From NCBI RefSeq assembly GCF_000208745.1, contig NC_030859.1:17854128-17918127 (forward strand): a stretch of 64,000 bases of DNA, given 5' to 3'. Positions 34,131 through 46,320 of this stretch are shown here, piece after piece. Under the pieces are notes generated by a model. That model saw only the letters and a program-made list of their open reading frames with translations. It ran no database searches and had not been told where the DNA came from. How positions within the stretch are numbered: the first letter of the stretch is position 1; each line of letters begins with the position of its first letter. The position numbers and the translations under genes were made by a program. Origin of the DNA: Theobroma cacao (taxonomy: Eukaryota; Streptophyta; Magnoliopsida; Malvales; Malvaceae).

Positions 34131-35199
34131 TTTTTTAGAAGAAAATCGTCGGCAATTGAATTTTAGGGTTTTCAAATTATCGACAGTATTTTGGTCAATA
34201 ATTTTAAGATTAAGAGAGCCGATTGGGCTTCCTCCCATTTTACCCAACTCTCCTCTCTTGTCTTTTTGTCTTTTCCAGGCACCCAAGCTCTACCGACCAA
34301 CTAGTCCCTCACACCTTTCAATTATATCTCCCTCGGACCTCTCTTACCGCTGACCCACCCTTTCAATCGTCGAGCCCACTCCTTTTGTGGTTGATCTGGT
34401 CAGTGCAAACCGGATTTCCTCTCCTTTAAATCCTTTGGCCTTTGACATCCCCTCATCTCGGTTGGTGCCCATAAATTCCTTTAAATATGCATTAAAATAA
34501 TCAATATTATTGTGTTTGTTATTGTTATTTGATTTCTGTAAAAAAAAAAAAAAAGTTTTTGCGTTGTTGATCATTTGGGTTAGTTATGTTGTTTATTGTG
34601 TTAAAAAAAAAACTGATGATTTGTGTTATTGTTATGCTATTGATTATTTGAGTTATTGTGTTTTTTGTTTTTGCTCAGCCAATCAAGGATTTTCATTAGA
34701 ATCAAAAGTGGTTACAAAGGATGGCCTAAATGCCATAGGTACAGCAACTGTGAGCAACAGATGAAGAGAACAATCTGTTGTAAAAGGAAGAAAACACAAA
34801 ATGAAGGCATCGGACAACACCTGCTAGCATGAACTTAAAAAGGCAATTTTAGGAAAAAAGAACCAAGCATAGTACTGACTTTAAAAACATAGAAAAATGC
34901 AATGCAGTATTGTAGCACATCAATGCAGCTTCAACAAAATAGCAAGCTAGAAAAAACAGAGTGTGAAGTGGGTTGGCATCAAAAAAGAGAGCTAAACATC
35001 TATCAGGATCACCACCAAGCTGAAAATGTAGTGTCTTTGTCGACTCTATACCTTGCCAAAGAATTTGCAAAATTATTGCCTTCTCTAAAGATGCGTTTGA
35101 AGGATACTGTACCAAGGGAGACACATAGAGAGTCCATCTCATTGAAGATGTTCCATTTATCCCAAGGTCGTTGTGTATTGTATTTAAAAAATTGGTCAT
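34131..35199. other. Unassigned sequence flanking the Athila element
   Basis: 34496-34672 holds imprecise tandem words (GTTGATTATTTGGGTTATTGTG, poly-A, TGATTTGTG) that reappear at 45795-45970 on the other side of the Athila insertion. The two were probably one array before insertion. Open frames at 34510-34764 and 34902-35255 show no domain. Confidence 0.45.
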
Positions 35200-36819
35200 T
35201 GATAACTGTATTTTATAGAGTTATTTTGCATTCTTTTGAGCTTAAAAATGACTAATGTCTTCTTGTTTTTAATTAATTTAGGCCTTGTTTTTACATTTTT
35301 CTTAATATTTAATTTATGCATGCTTTAGTAGTTTGATTAAGTAATTTGAGTTTATTTTCATGTTATTAAGTCTTGTCTACACTTTCTATTGATTGTGCTA
35401 TATGTTGGTGAAAGTGCAAAAAAGCTTGGAAGTCAAATTTGCAAAAGATCATGCACTTTTGCTTAAGTTGATCTCAGACCATGCTGCAGTATAATTGGAG
35501 TATATCTTGAACTACAAAACTCTGATCGACACAATTCTTAGACCTATGGAAAGCTAAGAGGAAGAACTACAACTTTGATGTTCAAACCTTCACCCAATTC
35601 AGAAGGGATCATTGTCAAAAATGCAAAGGAACAGACTGCATGCAGAGTGCATGCAGAGTGGACAGCAGCTTGGGTGCCCAGGCACTGAAGGTGCTGCCCA
35701 GCACCTTGAAAAGGCCAAGGACAGAACCTTGGGTGCCTAAGCACCGACACGTGACTTTGCACATTATTGCCCATTCGATTTTACATCAAATGGCCAACAA
35801 AGAGGGTATAAATACAATATTTTTTGGCTAAAAAATGGAGGAGGGTTTATACACTAATTTGGGGAAAAAGGAGGCTGGAACTAAAAAGGGAAAAGAAGAG
35901 GAAATCAAGAGATTGAAGGATCAAAAAGGTACTCCATAGAATTTCTCACTCTAGATTTGATTTTCTCTCTCTAAATCTTTTTGTAGAAATGCTTCATTTT
36001 GCTGAGATTTGTGTTTGTATTTCGATAATGTTGAGCGAGAACTCTTAAACTAAGTTTATGGTAGATTTTAATATGTAGCTTGGATGTTGTGTTGGTTTAT
36101 TACTTATATTCTATGGAACCATTGATGTTTACTCAAATATGAATTTATTGCCCATTTATTTGCTTGATCACCATTTAAATGTATTTAGGTACTTAGATTA
36201 TACTTGAGAGTGTTAGTCCAATTTACACCTTGATTTGGGTAATGTGTATTCACTACACTTAGAAATGAATTCAAGTGTTTTGATGTGCAATTAGTGTAAA
36301 CATACGCCTAGTTGACACATATAGTCTATTTTTAAAACTTTGGCTTAAAGAACTTAATTTAGTTGTTTCCTATAAACATATAGCAATTCAATTAAGTTAG
36401 GCAATTGTGTAATATCTAGACGGAGAATTATACATTCTTTAGGATTCTAGACTAGCATCAATTTCCATTAACATTAAACAATTAAGCAAACACAATTCCA
36501 AGTGAAATATTAAAAGATACCATAAGCCTAAACTATTTAACCGTTACTTCCACCACAATTTGTTATTTGCACTTCTTAGATTAGAATTAGTTAATTAGAT
36601 TAATTTTTAATCAGTTTTCAAAATTTGGTGTGTGGATTTAATTAGCTTGTTTTAATTTTAGTAATTAGCAGTAGAATTAGAGACAATTCCTCGAGAGACT
36701 AACACTCTATTTACCACTTTATTACTTGTTGCGATTGTGTACACTTGCATGTAGTCTTTGTTTGTATTTTGCATTTAATTTTGAGTACATGTCACATCAC
36801 ACAAGCAAAGCTCACAACA
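35200..36819 (+). repeat. 5' LTR of Athila element (1620 bp)
   Basis: Aligns end to end with 41106-41619 plus 44671-45791 (1635 bp once the nested insertion is removed). Shared stretches include TTATAGAGTTAT, GGCACTGAAGGTGCT and CACACAAGCAAAGCTCAC. Confidence 0.88.
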
Positions 36820-36825
36820 AGTTTT

Positions 36826-36843
36826 TTGCATCATTGTCGAGGA
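36826..36843 (+). other. Degenerate Athila primer-binding site
   Basis: TTGCATCATTGTCGAGGA stands where Athila elements have TGGCGCCGTTGCCGGGGA (tRNA-Asp type). Nearly all differences are C-to-T or G-to-A, as expected from decay of methylated DNA. Confidence 0.65.
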
Positions 36844-37045
36844 GTTGCTTTTTTTATTCTTTTTGTAATATTAATACCAAGCAAGCTAATCTTAATTCAA
36901 GCTTTGATTTCTTTATTTTTAGGTATTTCTTGGCCAGTGTATGAGAAGAGTAAGGAGCTCGAAAATTGTCCCTTGTGATTCGGAAATTGAGAAGACTTTC
37001 TAGAGTCTTAAGCAAAATTCTCAAAACTCCAATCATTCCGATACA

Positions 37046-38270
37046 ATGGCTGAGAATCAAGGTGAGCAGCAAATTCAAGGAAATATAGTGGATAACCAAT
37101 CATTGAGGGACTATGCTGTTCCATTAGTCCAAGGACTTCATTCAAGCATTCGAAGGTTGGCAATTCAAGCCAACAATTTCTAGATTAAACCAACCATCAT
37201 TCAAATGATCCAAATGTTTGTTGAATTTGGAGGCCTCCCAAATGATGATTCGAACGCACATATTTCAAATTTCTTAGAGATTTGTGACCCTTTAAGCATA
37301 ATGGGGTTACTGATGATGCTATTTGGTTGAGGTTGTTTCCTTTCTCATTGTGAGATAAGGCTAAGGTTTCGTTGAATTCTTTTCCCATTGGCTCTATCGC
37401 AACTTGGGATGATTTTGCGCAGAAGATCTTGGCTAAGTTTTTCCCTTCGGTAAAGATGGAAAATATGAGGAATGATATTACATCCTTCACACAATTTGAC
37501 TTTGAATCTCTGTATGAGGCTTGGGAGAGGTATGAGGACTTGCTTCGGAGATGCCCACATCATGGTCTACCCAAATGACTGTAAGTGCAAATATTTTATA
37601 ATGGGCTGTTGAATCCAATTCGAACTACCATTGATGTAGCAATTGGTGGCGCTTTAATGGTTAAGTTGGTTGATGATGCTTATGATCTATTGGAGGAGAT
37701 GGCCTCCAACAACTATTAGTGGCATTCTAAGAGGGCTTTGCCAAGGAGGGTAGCAGATGTTCACAAGCTAGATGCCATTAATGCTTTGACTACTCAAGTA
37801 GCCATTCTCACTAAGAAAATTGATTCTTTTGAAGTCCATTCATTACAGAGTCCCTTTTATTTCTTGTGATTATTGTGGTGAGGGACATTCAAGCAATTAA
37901 TGTCATTTGAGTGTAAAGTTAGTGCAATTTATGGGGAACAAACAGCAAAGTAATCCATACTCAAACACATACAATCCTAGGTGGAGGAATGACCCCAACT
38001 TCTCTTAGAACAACAATTAGGGCCTTTCATTAGCTTCGAGACTAAATTTTCCTTTGGGTTTTGCATAGCAACCTATACCCCCAGTGCAAGAAAAAAAGTC
38101 GTCCATGGAAGAATTGCTCATGCAATATATAGCTAAGACAATTGCCCTTATTCATAGTTAGGCAGCTTCGTTGAAAAATCTTGAGACTCAAGTAAGGCAA
38201 TTAGCCAATGCTGTCAATAATAGACCTCAAGGGACCCTACCGAGTAATATCTAACTTAATCCTATGAGGG
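37046..38270 (+). pseudogene. Athila gag (broken)
   Basis: ATG at 37046 begins MAENQGEQQIQGN. The best-kept part, 37372-37578, contains SIATWDDFAQKILAKFFPS, MRNDITSFTQF and SLYEAWERYEDLLRRCPHH, the standard Athila gag core. Downstream is a knuckle-like CDYCGEGHSSN followed by a stop just before CH (about 37861-37908). Many stops and frame changes lie on both sides, for example at 37181, 37329 and 37577. Confidence 0.8.
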
Positions 38271-38306
38271 AAGGCAAATAACCTTATATGGCAGTATTCC
38301 TTTGGA

Positions 38307-39194
38307 ATGGGAAAGAGGTTGGCTATAATAGCAAGCAAGAAGAGTCACAAAAGAAGCCAATTGAAAATGAATCAAAAGTTGGAAAGTCAGAAAACAAGTG
38401 CAAGGGAAGGATGCACCGGCAACACACCTTCATTTTTCATTTCCTCAGTGCTTCCAGAAGTAAAAGTTGGATGCTCAATCTCAAAAATTTCTAGAGTATT
38501 TAAGAAGCTCCACATCAACATCCCTTTTGTTGAAGCTTTGGTGCAAATGCCTTTATTTGTTATGTTTTTAAAGGATATTTTGACTAAGAAAAAAAAGTTG
38601 GGTGAGTATAAGACAATGGCATTCATTGAAGAGTGTAGTGCTATTATTCAAAACAAGCTTCAACCAACGCTAAAGGATCCAAGGAGTTTTTCTATACCTT
38701 GTGCTATTGATGGTTCTAAATTTTTTAAAGCTTTGTGTGATCTGGGTGCTAGTGTGTCACTGATCCTTTTGTTTGCTACTAGGAAACTTGGACTTAAAGA
38801 CATTCAACCTACTACAATCACCTTGCAATTAACAGACAGAACAATTCAACACCTGATTGGCATTATAGAGGATGTGTTGGTTAAATTGGGGCATCTCTAC
38901 ATCCCGGTGGATTTCCTTGTGCTTGAGATCGAAGAGGATGTGGACATTCTTGTGATCTTCGGACGACCATTCTTAGTGACTTCAGGCATAATCATTGATG
39001 TGAAGGAAGGCAAGATAACCTTTAAAGTTGGAGAGGAGGTAGTTGAGTTCAATATTTTCAATGCAATTAAGCATCTTGCCTCTTCAATTAGTTGCTTTAG
39101 AATGGATGTGGATGATGAGGACAAGGGTATGCTTATTTCTCCACCTATAAGTGATCAAGCACCATCATTTGGGTTAAATCTACCACCTCTATAG
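38307..39194 (+). pseudogene. Athila aspartic protease region (open, 295 codons)
   Basis: Contains ALCDLGASVSLI (active-site loop, DLGA as usual in Athila) near 38734-38770, then TITLQLTDRTIQHLIGIIEDVLVK and ILVIFGRPFLVTSG, ending in acidic residues. It is open over its whole length although gag upstream is broken. It would have been one polyprotein with gag and pol, so it is not an independent gene. Confidence 0.8.
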
Positions 39195-40851
39195 ATCAAA
39201 ACCAAGTAGTCACTTGAGTAGCATTGTTCACCACTTCTTAGTTGTCTGGATTATCATGTTAGATAGCAAGTGTCATTCAGTAATTCTAGCTTCAACCTTT
39301 TCCATGGAAACATAAGGCAAGATGGTTTGGTCCTTTTAAAGTGATCAAGATCTATCCATGTAGGATGATAGAGATAGAGAATGAGGCCACTAGAACGCTT
39401 ATGGTCAATGGAATAAGCCTCAAGCTATATGTTGTGGATGAAGAAATGTAGAATGGGGCGAATCAATCAAGGTAATGAATATAAATAAGCGCTTTTTGGG
39501 AGGTAACCCAAGTTTTTGAAACTTTTAATCTTTTTATTTGAAGTTATTTTTTTTCTTTTCAGATTTTTCCATTAATGTGTTTTTGTTCTTTTACTTATTT
39601 AGATTTGTGTCACCTTAACAAATCTTCCCAACAACTTTGGACATAGTGAGTATGAAGAGGAAGATTAGAGGATCTTTGCTAACCAGGGGAGTATTCTTGA
39701 CTTTTATATTTTTACTTTTTAACATTAAGGACAATGCTAGTTTTAAGTTTGGGGGAGAATTTAAAATTTTAAGCTTTGTTTGTTTTTAGTTATATGTCAT
39801 ATTTTAGTTTTCAAGTTGTTTTAGTTTACTTTTGTTTAAATTTTCAGCAAAGTTTATGAGAATGTTGTCTATGATTAGTTGCACCATTCATTTTGATTTA
39901 CTTATCAAATGAAGAAAATTAGTTATCTTGTTGTCTTATGCTTTTCATAAGAGTGAATATTGTCTAACTATTATGTTGAACTTTGTTGTTAAGCATCATT
40001 GTAGAATGTGAATTTCCATCAAACTGAGCACATGTTTTATGCTTTGAATAATTGTGTATATTTAGAGAACGTTTATGCTAGAGTTAATTTTTGAAGAAAG
40101 TCATGAGTTATAGAATTTGTTTTAATTTCTCTCGAGGTGAAATCCGAGGCTACACTTAGTTAAGGAGATGACTTAGGTCCTCTTTAGATCATTTGAGCTT
40201 TTTGAGCCTACCATATATAATTATATCCTTAGTCACCGTTTTTTGTGCCAAATTTTTCCTTTTTTCATTAAACACTTAGTAAAGAGCCTTAACCTATAAA
40301 TAAAATTCTCACTTTAACACCCATCAATCCTAAGTACATAGATTATTTTTAGGAGATGTATTGGGCTTAGTAATGGTGAAAAAGGTAGAGTCGTGAAGTT
40401 GATGTCAAAATTCAAAAAGTTGTACAGAACTCACCACACTACCTATCATAAAATGACATAAGTTTAGCATTGTTAAATTTTGAATGAAAGAAAACGAAAG
40501 AAAAGATGATAAAAAATGAAAAATCCAAAATAGAATAAAGTGTTTGATGAATAAAAAGGGAAGATGAATTGAAGAAAAAGGGTGTGATTAAAAGAAGTGA
40601 AAAGTAAAGCTCACCAGAGATCCTAGATTAATCATGTGCTTAGGGTGATCTGAGCTACATTTTATCCTTTATCATACCTTGACCTTAGCCACACATTACA
40701 AGCTAGATAAATTCCCAAGATATTTAATTAAGTGTTAGTCTACATTAGTGGAGAGAGAGATAGAGAGCAAATATATGAAACTCTTGACTAATTTGAACTT
40801 TTGCATGAGCATAAACATATCTAAATGACATAATTTTCACTACAAGAACCT

Positions 40852-40882
<31 letters not shown>

Positions 40883-41093
40883 TGCATGGGATTCCATTTG
40901 AAAAATGACCTTACAACCTATTGATATGTGAACTTGAATAATATTTGTGCTTTGCTTTGAGTTGAGGAAACATGATAGCTTATAAGGGATTAAAAGTGAT
41001 CTTTGGATTGGTGCAACTATTGTGTAGTTCAATATTTTCACTGTTCACGTTTCTTTAAGTGTTTTTAATTTTTGCTTGAGAACAAGCAAAAGG
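39195..41093 (+). other. Athila interior: integrase C-terminal scrap and 3' non-coding region
   Basis: At 39295-39450 a short stretch reads LQPFPWKHKARWFGPFKV ... VNGISLKLY, the end of Athila integrase. RT, RNase H and the integrase core are missing between this and the protease. The rest has AAGCGCTTTTTGGGAGGTA at 39487 and a (CA) microsatellite at 40857-40881, and no env-like ORF. Confidence 0.65.
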
Positions 41094-41105
41094 TTAAGTT
41101 TGGGG
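41094..41105 (+). other. Athila polypurine tract
   Basis: TTAAGTTTGGGG directly precedes the 3' LTR start TGATAACT. Confidence 0.7.
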
Positions 41106-41619
41106 TGATAACTCTTGTTTATAGAGTTATCTTGCATTCTTTTAAGCTTAAAAATGACTAATGCCTTCTTGTTTTTAATTAATTTAGGCCTTGTTGTTAC
41201 ATTTTTCTTAGTATTTACTTCATACATGCTTTAGTAGTTTAATTAAGTAATTTGAGATTATTTTCATATTATTAAGCCTTGTTTATACCTTCTATTGATT
41301 GTGTTGTATGTTGGCGAAGGTGCAAAAGAGCTTGGAACTCAAATTTGCAAAGGATCATGCACTTTTGCTTAAGTTGACCTTAGACCATGCTACAGTAATC
41401 AGAGCATACCTTGAGGTAAAGACCTCCAATTGACAAGATTCATGGACTTATGGAAAGTCAAGAGGAAGAGTTACAACTTTGATATTTAGCACTTCACCTA
41501 GTTGAGAAGGGATTAGGGTAAAAAATGTAGAGGAAGTCAATTGACTGCAGTAGATTGCATGCAGTGTGGACAGCAGCTTAGGTGCTTAGGTGCCCAGCGC
41601 TAAGCGCGTAGGCACTGAA

Positions 41620-44600
41620 TGTCATGACCCAGAACTCCCTTCTAGCTCGTGACAACCGTCGCGATGTTCCGATAGGCACTCATCTCCCGAATACCATATC
41701 AAGACCTCGCAAGGTTTTAGTACCATTTTTCTTATCTCCCCTGTGAGTAATCATTGCCAAATACCACGTTCTAAAAGATTTTAAACTGTTTTCAACTTAA
41801 ACAAATAAAATAATAATTTTTATCTCATAGGGGTATTTTGATCATTTATCCCAAAAATCTCAAAATCAGTTAAAAATATAGTATGTAAATGGAAAGTACA
41901 TATTTCATAATCAAAATAATTTAGATGTCTAAAACATTCGTTTAAAATGGAATTATGACTATTAGAATAAAATAAAAATATTAAATAAAATATTCAATTT
42001 TCACATAAAATAATATTTTAAAAACACTGCATAAATAATTTTTTACAGCGTAAAAGTAAAATAAATTCATATATATTGTAATACAGATATTCGAAGTATA
42101 AAATTAAATTTACAGTGACACGTGGGCCCATGAACGACCAAAAGTATCTAGATAGATAAACCTACATATTTTGAGGATGCCAGTCCAATTGTAATCCTCG
42201 ATGAAATGAGTTATCTACCGACTATCCTGAGCCTGAAATGGGTGGAAAGGAGGGTGGTGAAATTATAAAATCCCAATGAGTAAACAATTATCATTTAAAA
42301 TATCTAAAGGCGAGTAAAAGAAGACTATTAAAACATTTTATCAAACTGTAATTTATCATGTTTCAACTTATTTCAACCAAATAAAATTAATTTATTTAAA
42401 TCAAGTAATCAGTATGGCTTATGAACTTCTTAAAGCTTTGGCTCGTATCGAAATCATTATCATACTTAGTTATCAAGGATACCTTGATCGATGGTTATCC
42501 CAACCGAGTCCGCCAAGGTTGTTAAAAAGTTTTGAACACATAAATCATGTTTTTATTTTGAAAATATAGCCGTTCCTTGGCGTTAACGAAGTTCATCATC
42601 ACGAGGTGGTTCGACGTGAAGTGAACTCTAAAACTGTTAGCCTCAAGAATTATCCATCTGCGCCTCTCATACTGAGGTAAGATATAACGGGGTTTACCAT
42701 GCCCCTCTAATAGGCTGGCCCATGAAAACTCGTATACTGCAGTGGCTAGTTAAATAACCCATCATACAATAAAATTCATTCTAGCATGACATGACAATTA
42801 TTGTAATTCACAACCTTTCAAGGCTAAATACACATTTCATATATTTCAACATAAATACCAATTCAGCCATTCATGCAAATATTATCATAAGCCATTTATT
42901 CAAATCATAAATCTACAACATTCTAATGGTCTCCAATTACTCTATTTTTCAAAACTAGTATTCAATTTTCCAAAAAAATTATAAAATCATTTCATAAAAT
43001 CACAATTTCTCCCAAAACATAGCAATTTACCATTTAAACTCATTTTCATAAAATTCCACCAAAATCGATTAAAATCATACTCTAGATAATTAAAATGATG
43101 ATAAGATTACTCACTATTTCGGGAGTCGAATTTCAAGTACTCCGACTATCGATCCTCAGGTACAATTTCTTTGCCTTTATCAGAGAACTCACCACCTTGA
43201 CAAATTGCACAATTAAGAGGTTGACTACTTTGGTACTAAACCAAAATAAAATAATTTATACTACTAATGCATGATATAAAGAGCAAAATGTCTAAATTTT
43301 GCTTAAACACGGTGTTAGTCTATTTCGGTCTTTTAATCGATAAATTGATATACTCGTCCGTTTAAACTCCAAATTAATTTTTTTCAGTTTCTATGCCTCA
43401 ATTGCACCCAAATTCACTTAATGTCCCTCAGTGTGGTGCAATTTATCAGTCTCGATAGCAAATTACAAAAATACCCCTAGTGGGTAAAACTTCATATTTT
43501 TACTCTGAAAATTCCCATTATTTTTCTAGGCTTATAATTCATCATTATTCATTATAATTCCTCAAATAAACATCAAGNATTATTTTTCTAGGCTCATAAT
43601 TCATCATTATTCATCATAATTCCTCAAATAAACATCAAGATCAGCAGCCAATATTCCCCTAGAAAATTCGGCCAATAATGGTAATGGAGGAAAATGAATT
43701 CTTTTCTTGTTGTTTTGTTTCTAAATATGCTAAACTAACTAAAAACACTAACATAACTTAAAATCAAATTAATCTAACTTCATTCTCTCTCCATACCCAT
43801 TTGGGCAGCCATGAATTCACCATGAAAACATGAAATCTAACCATGGAAAATAAGGAGAAATGCATGGGAAAGGTAGATCACAAGTCAAAATCAAGAAATT
43901 TTACCTTTAATTGCTTGATTCCTTGAAATCCACCAATTTTCCTTTAATTTTCCCACCTAGGTTTCTTGTTTTTCCTTTCCTCTCTTTGTCTTACCATCGC
44001 CGGCCACATGAAGAGAAAATGGGATAAATATGGGCTGATTTTTAATGAAAAATAATAAAATATTCTTACTTGACATGTGGCATGTTTCCATTGGTCCATT
44101 TTTAAAACTTTTAAAATTTTAATCCTTTTTATCTCCACCACACAATTAGTCAATGGTCAAAATGAGGATAAGGGATGACCATGTGCTGGACAAATGTCCT
44201 GGTGATGGAAAATTACTATTTTACCCTTGGGATGGCAAAATTACCATTTTACTTCTATGCTTCAAAAAAAATACCAAGAATAAATTTTTTTCACTTTTTA
44301 ACCTCAAATCATACTCCAATACTAAAATCATACTCCAATAAGTCAAATGGGGCAAAAAAAATCTTTTCCAAAAATTTCCATTATGTCCCCAGGTGGCAAA
44401 TGACCATTTCGCCCCTAGATAGTGAAAATTTTGGTTTGACTCCAAATTAATCCTCGAACTCCAAATCACCATATTAAACCATTCTGGGCCTTTAATATTC
44501 TTAATTTCATCTTAAATTCTCTATTTGATCTAGTTCGAGGTTAAATCAACTCAAGTGTACCGTTAGGTATAATACCGAGTTTTGTCTATTTTTAGGGACT

Positions 44601-44670
44601 TTCCTAGCATAATAACATGCTACTTAGCGTATATATGTCATGACATGTGTTTATAGGGTCGGGTTTGACA
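41620..44670. mobile_element. Solo LTR (about 3.05 kb) of a chromovirus-like element
   Basis: Starts TGTCATGACCC, ends GGGTCGGGTTTGACA and is flanked by a perfect 5-bp duplication CTGAA (41615-41619 and 44671-44675). The host Athila LTR has the site once at 35686. There is no gag, pol, PBS or PPT inside, so this is a recombined solo LTR rather than a full element. The terminal style resembles plant Tekay/Del-type LTRs (from memory). Orientation is not settled. Confidence 0.8.
43517..43639 (+). repeat. 61-bp tandem duplication around an N at 43578
   Basis: 43517-43577 and 43579-43639 are nearly identical (two mismatches) and separated by a single N. This is probably an unmerged contig overlap, not biology. 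Confidence 0.8.
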
Positions 44671-45794
44671 CTGAAGGTGCTACCTAGCACCTTGAAAAGG
44701 CCAAGGACCTTGGGTGCCTAGGCGCCAACACATGACTTTGCACATTATTGGCCATTTGATTTTACATCAAATGGCCAATAAAGAGGGTATAAATACAATT
44801 TTTCTATTTTAGAAATGGATGAAAATTCAGACACTGATTTGGAGAAAAAGGAGGTTGGAACCAAAAAGGGAAAAGAAGAGGAAATCAAAAGATTGAGGTA
44901 TTAAAAAGTTGCTTCAGAGAATTTCTCACTTTAGATTTGATTTTCTCTCTCTAACTCTTTTTGTAGAAATTCTTCATTTTGCTGAGATTTGTATTTATAT
45001 TTTGAATATGTTGAGCTAAAACTCTTAATCAAGGTTCATGGTGGATTTTAATCCGTAGCTTGAATGTTGTGTTGGTTTATTACTTATTTTCTATGGAAAC
45101 ATTGATTTTTACTCAAATTTGAATTTATTGCCCATTTATTTGCTTGATCACCATTTAAATGTATTTGGGTACTTAAATGATACTTGAGAGTGTTAGTCTA
45201 AATTAGACCTTGATTTGGCTAATGTGTGTTCACTACACTTAAAAATGAATTTAAGTGTTTTGATGTGAAATTAGAGTAGACATACGCCTAGTTGCCACAT
45301 ATAGTCAATTTTTAGAACCTTGGCTTAAAAAACTTATGTTTCCTATAGACATATGGCGATTCAATTATCTTAGGCAATTGTGTAATATCTCGACGAAGAA
45401 TTACAGAAGCTTTAGGATTCTGACTAGCATCAATTTCCATTAACATTAAATAATTAAGCAAACACAATTCCCAATGAAATCTTAAAAGATACGATAAGCC
45501 TAGACAATTTAACTGTTACTTTCACCACAATTTGTTATTTGTACTTTTTAGATTAGAATTAGTTAATTAAATTACGTTTTAATCGTTTTTCAAAATTTGG
45601 TGCTTGGATAAAATTAGCTTGTTTTAATTTTAGTAATTAGCAATAGAATTAGAAACAATTCCTTGAGGGACTGTCACTTTATTTACCACTTTATTACTTG
45701 TTGCGATCGTGTATACTTGCACGTAGTCTTTACTTGTATTTTGCATTTAATTTTGAGTACATTTCACATCACACAAGCAAAGCTCACAGCAGTG

Positions 45795-45990
45795 ATTTGT
45801 TTTGTTTATGTTGTTGATTATTTTGGATTATTGTGTTAAAAAAATTGGTGATTTGTGTTGTTATTATATTGTTGATTATTTGGGTTATTGTTGCTTATTG
45901 TGTTTAAAAAAATTAATGATTTGTATTGTTTACGTCGTTGATTATGTTTGGTCATTTGTGCACTATTTTATTTTATCTGTGAACTTTACA
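45795..45990. repeat. Tandem AT-rich words, right-hand part
   Basis: Three or so copies of TTGTTGATTATTTGG-TTATTGTG plus poly-A and TGATTTGTGTTG. It matches 34496-34672 across the Athila insertion. Confidence 0.5.
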
Positions 45991-46053
45991 AATTAATTTT
46001 TGGATCCATGACATTTTGGAAATGTTCCAAATTTATCCATTATATGAACAATT

Positions 46054-46320
46054 TGTTATGAAATATAATTTGAAAGAACAATTATAAGAGAAATATAAGA
46101 GAAAGTATTTAAAAGGAGTAACAAGATCTTATTCAAGTGTCTTTACAAATGAAGTGAAGGGCTTATTTATTGGCAAATAACCCCTTAACTAGATAGAATT
46201 TACAAGATAAAGATAATACTAAGGAATTAGATGGATTAAATCCTAATGTTAATCCAATCTATTTACATCCAAATCTAGATATAGATAACATAAATAGATA
46301 TTCACAAAATATTCATAACA
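46054..46320 (-). mobile_element. Copia-type solo LTR, 267 bp
   Basis: On the minus strand it starts TGTTATGAATATTTTGTG, has GTTAAGGGGTTATTTGCC and TAAGCCCTTCACTTCATT in the middle, and ends TATTTCATAACA. The flanks CAATT (46049-46053) and CTATT (46321-46325) form a target duplication with one mismatch. The terminal 7 bp are an inverted repeat. No internal region exists. Confidence 0.7.

Larger units (their letters stand above)
35200..45791 (+). mobile_element. Athila-type Ty3/gypsy element, deleted for RT-integrase core, with nested solo LTR
   Basis: Both LTRs start TGATAACT and end CTCACAACA / CTCACAGCA. The flanks GTCAT (35195-35199) and GTGAT (45792-45796) form a target duplication with one mismatch. 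Inside are the Athila PBS, gag, protease, a C-terminal integrase scrap, a long non-coding 3' region with AGCGCTTTTTGGGAGG and the polypurine tract AAGTTTGGGG. No RT, RNase H or integrase core is present between 39194 and 39240. The 3' LTR is interrupted by a 3051-bp solo LTR. Confidence 0.85.
41106..45791 (+). repeat. 3' LTR of Athila element, split by a nested insertion
   Basis: LTR sequence occupies 41106-41619 and 44671-45791. Compared with the 5' LTR it has many point differences and a few small indels, so the Athila insertion is old. The gap is filled by the 3051-bp solo LTR. Confidence 0.88.

Noticed and set aside
34902..35255. ORFs on both strands just before and across the Athila 5' LTR edge
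   Set aside because: One runs across the LTR boundary and neither has a domain.
36726..36978. Cys/Phe-rich ORFs at the Athila LTR/PBS junction
   Set aside because: They read through the LTR end and the primer-binding site, which are non-coding in Athila.
40857..40881. (CA)n tract as a possible regulatory Z-DNA site
   Set aside because: Ordinary microsatellite inside the dead Athila interior.
44153..44472. Three overlapping ORFs in the solo LTR
   Set aside because: Overlapping frames on both strands in AT-rich LTR DNA; no domain and no codon bias.
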